Shown piece by piece: positions 58,701-64,000 of a stretch of 64,000 nucleotides of DNA; within the stretch, counting starts at the first letter, position 1; the number at the start of each line of letters is the position of its first letter. The translations under genes were made by a program, and so were the position numbers. Source of the DNA: Stentor coeruleus (Eukaryota > Ciliophora > Heterotrichea > Heterotrichida > Stentoridae); assembly GCA_001970955.1 (NCBI GenBank), contig MPUH01000318.1, positions 1-64,000 on the forward strand, read 5' to 3'. Under the pieces are notes generated by a model, which had not been told where the DNA came from, did no database searches, and was given only the letters and a program-made list of their open reading frames with translations.

Positions 58701-59539
58701 GGAAAAAAGAAAAATCTAAAGAAAATAAAGATAAAATATTCAAACTAAGAGCGGATAATGAAGAATTGGTTAAGAAAATTGATGATTATGAAAAAATTGT
58801 TAAGGAACTTGATGAAGGAATAGCATTAAATGATGAAAAAAGAAAAGAAGTTGAAGATTCGCTTCAGAAACAGATTAGTTTAGCTAAATCTGAAATAAAA
58901 AGGTTAGCAAGTTTAGATGAAGAAAATCAAGAGGAATTAAAAGTTTTACAAGAAAAAACATCAGAAATGCAAAAAAATCTTGAAATACTTGAAAAAGATG
59001 CTAATGATAAAAAAGAAGAAAATGATGCTATGAAAAAACATATTTCTGAATTAGAAACAAAAGAAAAAGCAATTTATGCTGAAGAAATAAAACATTATAA
59101 ACTGCAAACTAAAGAGTTAGAAAGAAGTTTACAAGCTTTAACATCAAAAATAACTGATTTACAACAACAAAAAGAAAAAGATGATGGAATTATTAAAAAA
59201 CTTAGGGAAAACAAAGCACAGCAAAACTATGCGGCTACAATCAAGAATCTTGAAGATCAGTTAAAAGATAAAGTAAATGAGTGTCTAAGTCTCCAAAGAA
59301 CAAATGAAACTTTACAGCAAGGGTCAGCTAAACTTATATTAGCAAAAGATGGAATACAGAATATGCTTAAAGAAATACAAGAACATGAACAAATGTTTAA
59401 AGATTTAAGGGCATTGAATATTCATACTTTTGAAGGACGACAATTGTTGAAAAATTTAAGAGATAAATCTGAAGATCAAGAAAAAAATTCAGTAGCGCTT
59501 TCTGAGTTGATAACAGAGTTAATAGAGTCATTAGGGTAA
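55793..59539 (+). CDS. Giant coiled-coil protein
   Basis: 1248 residues from ATG 55793; the frame is open 15 codons further back but only from TTG. The first 90 residues are Ser/Pro/Lys-rich; the rest, up to about residue 1190, is almost continuous coiled coil with Glu, Lys and Asn dominating and very few prolines. The closing segment (HTFEGRQLLKNLRDKSED) is shorter helices. This is the layout of centrosomal, basal-body or Golgi tethers (CEP/golgin type) and of ciliate cortical fibres. No motor, IQ, kinase or membrane motif is visible. The function cannot be told from coiled coil alone. Confidence 0.75.
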   Translation: MKRDLDSIQNRKAAGLRSGKPQFINTSHKPDKNKAHPSDLSAEISSFSPHKVSQRHFLSPQSINSFDIDLFNDSFKEKPTSQETKIRMLELTIDQNRVAYENEKKVMSEYIELLKRKLQVLTNEDGKTSENTYDLTSDNLKLRSEITKLNSVISDKETRVKTLCEEIQAKNLEIMQMNKKISSMENLQQNLVSESEKMFISKSHDDLQIKLKLENISLMEQLAEKNKEVQLLKAEKKQYDLDTKAISYKQLTVDLKEKINKNLEKHEREFAKVREWVERIDNRLGLSTKSIRFLQNNTLTETCKNKSIEKDLTDKIENLNKTIASRDETINIQSETISSQNEKIQTLQTNLSEKTKTFQTKLFEENSKIEKLKEEIFESSIALDGQKSRFEEIIKQKDQEFLILVAKSEEDYKNLDDQISSLKISLLELSKENFRLNKELGKKENDYQAIFEEAKATDDKICQLENENKVLEMQIADFEKKYEIVYKDTINNKKILEEKEKLIHKLENDLAEKNKGIKETNDKLLNKKIKSKEMKEFSEEREKSLQGYTFKIESQMVEIAEKELMIVSLQEKIDEMVKRINELEGTVERVTNKADEELKIQKNNYDFEIKEKNRVVKNQKKNIQQLEEDMEKLLNDLNEAKDCLAKNEKYINDLLENSIIQKNFEVEECKKSHMIIISEKETEIGSLKEALASAEKLYRYQIDSLQKSLAEAECYKKNSSKDKEKLSLDLIQSLKEQYNQEILTLRENLNKTEQNCQNEIFRLKGQFSIKLDKLKQEENLKFCKLNMEKGVLDKEIHLKNEKIEEMILEIEGIKEELSKSQSEKNTNTEDVKKLYDNLLNKIEARLQSAWEDVKNKEFPTNELEITDSTHDNIAKEIFQYIHGLDSAIKYLENELDILRAFENQIIGKRSETEELEKRIKNLLSENAQIKHQDEKNKKLLERKNTNIEKQISKLDEAYAKMTEYEDKILRKKEKSKENKDKIFKLRADNEELVKKIDDYEKIVKELDEGIALNDEKRKEVEDSLQKQISLAKSEIKRLASLDEENQEELKVLQEKTSEMQKNLEILEKDANDKKEENDAMKKHISELETKEKAIYAEEIKHYKLQTKELERSLQALTSKITDLQQQKEKDDGIIKKLRENKAQQNYAATIKNLEDQLKDKVNECLSLQRTNETLQQGSAKLILAKDGIQNMLKEIQEHEQMFKDLRALNIHTFEGRQLLKNLRDKSEDQEKNSVALSELITELIESLG

Positions 59540-59916
59540 TTATAATACATTTTCTATTATTATCCGTAATATAAAATAAAAATCATTTCTAGTCTATAAT
59601 TGATTTTTTATCCGAAACTATCAACTTATTTTTATCTTCAACGCTTTTCAAAAATTCAATCTCATCATCCAAAATTCATTTTCAAAAAACAAAATCCTCA
59701 TTCTAATACAATAACCTCCATATTTCCCATCCAAAAAATTTTTTTCTTTTACATCACTATAAAAAATCAACCTAAAATATTTTATATCAACTTATCAAAT
59801 ATCAATATACTTCATCAATGAAAAAAAAAACTCCTGTCCAATTTAAACATTAACTATCTAGGATTTCCCTCATAAAAAAAAATTCAATACTTCGCATTAT
59901 CTAATCTGTAAATAGT
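59540..59916. other. Intergenic, convergent
   Basis: About 380 bases, C-rich on the plus strand (59600-59880), which is the downstream side of the minus-strand gene at 59917. Nothing else seen. Confidence 0.5.
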
Positions 59917-60321
59917 CTAAACCAAATTAGAATCTTCAGGAGGTTTTCCAAATGTAAAATCAACAGCCAAAGGGCTATTTTGTATTTTATTTATCTTAAG
60001 TGCATCTGCAAGTGTTATTATTGGGGCAACCGACAAAACATTTTGTTGATGTTGTTGCGTTTTTAATTCAAATCCTTCATGCTGAACATTTTTCAATGCT
60101 TTAGAACTTCCAAACCTTCTTATATGATTTTCAACTAAATTATTTCTTGGAGAATTGAACTCAGACCTAGACCCACTGCTAAATAATCGTTTTTTGCTAC
60201 GAATGCTTGCTGGAACTAATAACCCTGAGCTCATAATGTTTTTGAATGGGTCATTTGCCACATGTTTTTTAGATGATGCATTTTGATTGATCATAGGTAA
60301 AAAACAGACTCTATCGTTCAT
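59917..60321 (-). CDS. Small uncharacterised protein
   Basis: 134 residues from ATG 60319-60321. Basic N-terminal half with Ser/Arg/Asn-rich stretches (SIRKKRLFSSGSRSEF-type composition) and a C-terminal part with a hydrophobic helix (IITLADALKI) and an acidic end. No family recognised. It is divergently arranged with the small gene at 60575. Confidence 0.45.
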   Translation of the reverse strand: MNDRVCFLPMINQNASSKKHVANDPFKNIMSSGLLVPASIRSKKRLFSSGSRSEFNSPRNNLVENHIRRFGSSKALKNVQHEGFELKTQQHQQNVLSVAPIITLADALKINKIQNSPLAVDFTFGKPPEDSNLV

Positions 60322-60574
60322 TTTTATGAGTATTAAACCTTAAACTCATCAAAAAAATTAGATTATTATTTTTTTTCAAACAAACCCTAAGATTTTCAAG
60401 CATTAAATTTATGTTTTTTAACGAGAAGTGCAATATTTTTAAGTTTCTGTTTAGTTTAATTAACTGGTTTAATGTTAATGTTTTACTAGTGTAAAGTTTA
60501 ATTTAAAGGGTGATTTTAATATAAAACTTAAGATAAAAGTATTATAAGCTTTATTTTTAGGCTTTAAGAATACA

Positions 60575-60790
60575 ATGGCGGTATATTTAAAGATGAATAC
60601 GCCGAATACGTGTACTCCTTATAGCATCAGAAAAAACAGAGTTCCATTGTCTCCTTTGACTCCTGAATATTCACCTTGTGTTAAGCCTAAACCTGTAGAC
60701 TTTGAGAAAGAAAATCAGTATTTTAGCACTCCTTCTACATATGAATCTCCACACTCAGATATGGAATCCCCTTACTTTACTCTCAGATAA
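60575..60790 (+). CDS. Small Ser/Thr-Pro-rich protein
   Basis: 71 residues from ATG 60575. Almost every tenth residue is a Ser-Pro or Thr-Pro pair (NTP, CTP, PLSPLTPEYSP, STPST, ESPHS, ESPYF), so it looks like a substrate of proline-directed kinases such as CDKs. Cys and Tyr are also frequent. No fold or family is recognised. The even, non-random motif spacing argues that it is a real gene despite its length. Confidence 0.5.
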   Translation: MAVYLKMNTPNTCTPYSIRKNRVPLSPLTPEYSPCVKPKPVDFEKENQYFSTPSTYESPHSDMESPYFTLR

Positions 60791-61538
60791 TTTAGATAAA
60801 TTAACGATTTTAGATGTATGTAATCTTGACTGATTTTTTTTATTAGAAGGTTAGATAGAGAAAGGCTGAATTTTTTAATAAAAAGGAGAAATTTATAGGA
60901 TGATTAAATGATTTGGTTGTTATTAGGTGTTGTGCTTGTGGAAAAATTATAGATTTTGTTTGTTGAAGGGATGATATAGTTTTATTGTATGAGAATTTTG
61001 TAAAATGATGGTTTGAGTAAATTTGTCTGTTTATAAATTTTATGATTTATTAACTTGTAATCATAAACCCTGCATCTCATTATAGAACCTAAAAAAGCTT
61101 AAATCGAAATACATTATTCAAATCTTCATCAAGAAAGTTTAAAATAATAAAAAAAAGTAATCCGTACTGCTATTCATAAACTTAAAACAAATTCAAGTAA
61201 TTTAAATAATACTAATCCTACACCTGATTTTTAATGCAAGTTTAATATAATAATTATAACAATTATATAAATCCTATAGCATCTAGAAAGTATTTAAATT
61301 ATACAAAATCCACTTCATCATTTATATTAGTAAAGCATATAATACACATAATAAATTCATAATTATATATTTTCAACGTTTATACCATTATAATTACTTC
61401 TGTTTATACAACAATAAATCCTATTAGATTTAAGCATTTTATATATAAAAATTTGAACTTCCTTCAGACCTGCGTGATTTTTGCCATGTATTCGGATTAT
61501 ATTTATAAAGTCAAAGCGTATCTTGCCATTGAAAATAA
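60791..61538. other. Gene-free stretch
   Basis: About 750 bases. 60800-61020 is G-rich (downstream of the small gene). The rest is AT-rich without a clear skew. No gene or RNA signal seen. Confidence 0.5.
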
Positions 61539-62291
61539 ATGGACAAGAAAGACTTATATTTAAGTAGCCTTAAGCAAAAGATAAAGAAACCTTTTCACTT
61601 AGAAGGGGATATCTGGCTGGTTCCCTGCATGGCAACAACCTCTGAAAATTCGTTTAAGCCTCTTCTAAAACCTTTAGATTTAACTTTAAACACTAACGAG
61701 TATACAAGAAAGCAGCTCTGGAATTCTATCGAAGATCAAGCATTACTGAATCTTGTCAGTGTTAAAGGGCCGAAGTGTTGGAGTGTTATTGCGCGTGAAC
61801 TCAATTCATTAATTCACAATGGACTTCATATACGTCAAGGTCGGCAATGTAGAGAACGATGGTTCAATCATGTTGATCCTTTACTAAACAAAGGCCAATG
61901 GACTATCGAAGAAGATGAGTTATTAATAGAAAAACAAAGAGAACTAGGAAACAAATGGAGTGAAATATCAAAAGTTATTAAAGGAAGAAATGAGAACGCT
62001 GTAAAGAACAGATGGAAAAGTTTAGCTAATAAGAAAGAATGTTGTATGTCAAGTTCAGCTCAATCATACTCAGGAGAATTTGATGATAATTGTAGCATAT
62101 TTGGTACGTCAGATATGGAATTTTATTTTAGCGACGAAATTGAGACCAATGACAAGCAGATTATATTAGAATCAACAGAGAAAAAAACTCCAACAAAAAA
62201 ATTAACTATAGACATTCCAAAGATAGACCTGTCTAAGCAAGAGGAAAAACAAGATATCAGTCCTAGTTCTCTTTTCCTTTCTATATTTTAA
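61539..62291 (+). CDS. R2R3-type MYB DNA-binding protein
   Basis: 250 residues from ATG 61539. Residues about 55-118 form a first MYB repeat (LWNSIEDQALLNLV, CWSVIARELNS, and RQGRQCRERWFNHVDP) with an insertion of about ten residues between its helices. Residues 119-168 form a second repeat (KGQWTIEEDELLIEKQ, KWSEISKVIKGRNENAVKNRW). The QCRERW and NAVKNRW recognition helices are those of c-MYB-type R2 and R3, which bind AACNG-type sites. The C-terminal 80 residues are acidic and Ser/Thr-rich and may activate transcription. Expected in the nucleus. Confidence 0.93.
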   Translation: MDKKDLYLSSLKQKIKKPFHLEGDIWLVPCMATTSENSFKPLLKPLDLTLNTNEYTRKQLWNSIEDQALLNLVSVKGPKCWSVIARELNSLIHNGLHIRQGRQCRERWFNHVDPLLNKGQWTIEEDELLIEKQRELGNKWSEISKVIKGRNENAVKNRWKSLANKKECCMSSSAQSYSGEFDDNCSIFGTSDMEFYFSDEIETNDKQIILESTEKKTPTKKLTIDIPKIDLSKQEEKQDISPSSLFLSIF

Positions 62292-62614
62292 AGTACTTTT
62301 TTTTTAATAATCCGAACCATAGAAACCTTTTTGCGTAACTGAATGCTTTTGTCCTATATTTTAAGAAAAATGTATTCACAGCTCTTATCAAGAAATAGCA
62401 TATAATTATACCATTATAATATTATATATCCCTTACTCCTTGAACTCTAAGGCAAATTTTTTCCTAATATTCTACTTAAATCTAGAAATCAATAAATCTT
62501 TTTATAAACCTATAATCTTATTTTACCAAAATTAATTTATCATACCCTCATTCAAGTGCTATTCTTTTTGACTTCGTAAAATGATATTAGTTTTATACTC
62601 CCACAACCCCATTT
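62292..62614. other. Intergenic, convergent
   Basis: About 320 AT-rich bases, C-rich on the plus strand towards 62614. Nothing else seen. Confidence 0.5.
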
Positions 62615-63253
62615 TCATATATTCCTAAAATGATCTTCTCTATACATTCTTTCAGTTGACATTCCCATATACACTTGTCCATGTGTACTTCTTTGTTGCA
62701 AAGGAGATGTTCTTGGAGCATGAGGCTTAAACCCTTTGGCATCAGCTTTACTAATCGGCCCTGAACTCTCAATATAATTCACACTAACAAGATCTTTAGA
62801 AAACGCTACCCTATTCTTTTTTGAAGGACTTTTACTATCCCTCAAACATGATTGTGGCCTTTTCTCCATCCCATCTCCTTTCTCCATCTTACTCCTTAAA
62901 CTACTATTTTCACTTTGTAATGCTGATATTTGTAGCTCTTGTGCCTTGTTTACATCTTTAAGTAATTCGATTTGCTTGTTAGAATCATCCAATTTTTTTT
63001 GCATAGTCTGCCTTTCATTTTCCAAGTCATGAATAAGCCGCAATAGATTATCAACTCTTTCTAAATCCCTTGGTCTGGATTCAGAAAAAGTATTAACACT
63101 TGAAGGCCTAGGGTGTCTTTCTATAACCCGAGTTTCTATCATCCCTTGATTGAAAAATTCTCTTTGTTTTTGTTCGATGGTGTTTATGTTGCGTTTGATT
63201 TCATCGAATTTCTGTTTGAGCATTGTGATTGAGTGAGAAGCATTGGTCGTCAT
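62615..63253 (-). CDS. Coiled-coil protein, uncharacterised
   Basis: 212 residues from ATG 63251-63253. A helix at 10-35, then a coiled coil at about 63-122 with clean heptads (LLRLIHDLENERQTMQKKL), followed by a basic, Ser/Pro/Arg-rich tail with an SPSKKNRVAFSKD stretch. The layout resembles small centrosomal or microtubule-associated proteins, but no family is recognised. Only 24 bases separate its start from the stop of the next upstream gene on the same strand; no intron joins the two. Confidence 0.6.
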   Translation of the reverse strand: MTTNASHSITMLKQKFDEIKRNINTIEQKQREFFNQGMIETRVIERHPRPSSVNTFSESRPRDLERVDNLLRLIHDLENERQTMQKKLDDSNKQIELLKDVNKAQELQISALQSENSSLRSKMEKGDGMEKRPQSCLRDSKSPSKKNRVAFSKDLVSVNYIESSGPISKADAKGFKPHAPRTSPLQQRSTHGQVYMGMSTERMYREDHFRNI

Positions 63254-63277
63254 TATGATTATTTTTTAGAGTTAGTA

Positions 63278-64000
63278 TTAGGTATTATTAGTTATTTCAG
63301 TTTCAAAGGCTCTTTCGATAGGGTTATAAGTAAAACTACCATGAACATTAGCGAAAGGTGGTGTGATATGTCTTAACTGTAAAACTGTTTTTATACTAGA
63401 ATTGTAGTAATTCGGGGTGTTGTATACTTTTTTCATAGAGTCGCCTTGGGATTGTAAGGCTTCTATTAAAGAAAACTCTGAATCTCCTTCGTTTTGTTCA
63501 ATGACTATACTTTCTTCAATGACTTCATCAGGATTTTCTTGATAATGGATATGAGTGATTTTTCTTAGTTGTTCACGAAGTCTAGCTTCGTTATCGTCAA
63601 TTTCATGTTTAACAATTTTTTTATTTCTAAAGCTGGCTCTTTGGATAAGTTCTTTTTTTGTATCTACCACTTCATTACGAGCTGAATTAAAACCTAATGA
63701 GTTTATTGCGAATATGTTTTTCTTGAGATTTACTTGGATTTTAGGTAATGACATACTAGTGAGCTTATGTTTTATAGCAGGAGATGCTAGTGGGTCAGTT
63801 AAAGATGAGGATAAGCATTCGAAATCCTTTGAAGTCACACATTGGGTTTTAATTTTTAAATATTTAGGTAATTCAGAACCTGAAGGCAAAAGGTAGTCGA
63901 TGTCCATTTCGGATATAGAGTAAATTTTACGAAGTTTGCAGGTTGCGGATAGAGTAATCCCATCAAGTGACCGAAATGCTCTAGTTGGAAAGCATAGGTT
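63278..64000 (-). CDS. Uncharacterised protein, 5' end beyond the window
   Basis: The frame ends at TAA 63278-63280 and stays open to the right edge. The first ATG inside is 63905-63907, but the sequence before it is clearly coding (FPTRAFRSLDGITLSATCKL, then RKIYSISEMDID), so the gene starts outside. The edge-proximal part (RSLD...CKLRKIYSI...LPSGSELPKYLKIK) faintly recalls a ubiquitin-like doublecortin fold, with the pattern of a helix, an R-x-Y strand and a closing strand; this is a guess. The remainder is low-complexity and acidic, with no known domain. Confidence 0.55.
   Translation of the reverse strand, partial: NLCFPTRAFRSLDGITLSATCKLRKIYSISEMDIDYLLPSGSELPKYLKIKTQCVTSKDFECLSSSLTDPLASPAIKHKLTSMSLPKIQVNLKKNIFAINSLGFNSARNEVVDTKKELIQRASFRNKKIVKHEIDDNEARLREQLRKITHIHYQENPDEVIEESIVIEQNEGDSEFSLIEALQSQGDSMKKVYNTPNYYNSSIKTVLQLRHITPPFANVHGSFTYNPIERAFETEITNNT

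Noticed and set aside
63253-63278. Possible fusion of the two last minus-strand genes
   Set aside because: The 24-base gap has several stops and no usable intron; kept as two genes.
1-64000. Reassigned stop codons (UAA/UAG as Gln or UGA as Trp) common in ciliates
   Set aside because: All three stops end recognisable proteins (TAA uL23, TAG Sfi1-like, TGA PUF and CAP) and none occurs inside a conserved domain once 15-nt introns are removed.
1-64000. tRNA, rRNA, CRISPR, mobile or virus-derived elements
   Set aside because: No cloverleaf with a GGTTCRA-type T-loop, no rRNA core, no spaced direct repeats, and no transposase, integrase, reverse transcriptase or capsid motif was seen on either strand.

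Overview
The window looks like a piece of a ciliate macronuclear genome, most probably from a heterotrich close to Stentor coeruleus. Four signs support this. The DNA is AT-rich and gene-dense with mostly single-exon genes. The only introns I can prove are exactly 15 nt long, GT...AG (10389-10403, 10590-10604, 51408-51422, 53789-53803). TAA, TAG and TGA all act as stops and none is read through inside a recognisable protein, so the code is standard. The gene content (Sfi1-like, CFAP97-like, many EF-hand, coiled-coil and 4-TM cortical-type proteins) fits a large ciliated cell. No tRNA, rRNA, CRISPR, recognisable mobile element or virus-derived element was seen.

Layout. 1-3600: two tail-to-tail paralogues of a LOTUS-domain protein family; the complete one also carries B-boxes and an NYN domain. 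4.5-6.6 kb: Sas10/UTP3 and a PUF-repeat protein. 8.2-10.7 kb: an acyl-protein thioesterase, short tandem duplications, and a spliced Sfi1-like gene. 10.8-15.1 kb: a RING/TRAF-type zinc protein, a candidate structured RNA at 12960-13143, an ankyrin gene without a clear start, and histone H3. 15.6-21.2 kb: an uncharacterised gene disturbed by assembly joints, an ArfGAP-fold gene lacking its arginine finger, a decayed protease-like gene, and a small membrane ORF placed in frame 6 bp before a B-box/Kelch gene. 21.5-35.5 kb: a BAR-GRAM-VASt sterol-transfer protein, coiled-coil proteins, an Air1/2-like zinc-knuckle protein and two convergent EF-hand genes. 36.3-40.9 kb: PLAC8, a basic protein and the DEAD-box helicase Dbp4/DDX10. 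40.9-49.3 kb: four paralogous four-pass membrane proteins followed by a secreted protein with 49 thirteen-residue Cys repeats and its decayed upstream copy. 49.8-64 kb: an acylated EF-like protein, CFAP97-like, ribosomal protein uL23, a spliced PUB-CAP fusion, a trypsin-like protein, a 1248-residue coiled coil, small proteins, an R2R3 MYB factor, and two more genes, the last running off the right edge.

How parts may work together. Sas10, Dbp4 and the Air-like protein are all nucleolar or RNA-surveillance factors, and each has the same 11-base, telomere-like sequence TAACACCCTAA shortly upstream in the same orientation, which suggests a shared regulatory box. The 4-TM cluster and the Cys-repeat protein sit side by side and look like a surface or secretory locus. 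Many gene flanks share a base-composition signature: C-rich before the start and G-rich after the stop on the sense strand. Several starts were moved to the first ATG because the longer open frame began at TTG. Four single-N assembly joints are flanked by duplicated sequence and distort the gene at 15582-17348.
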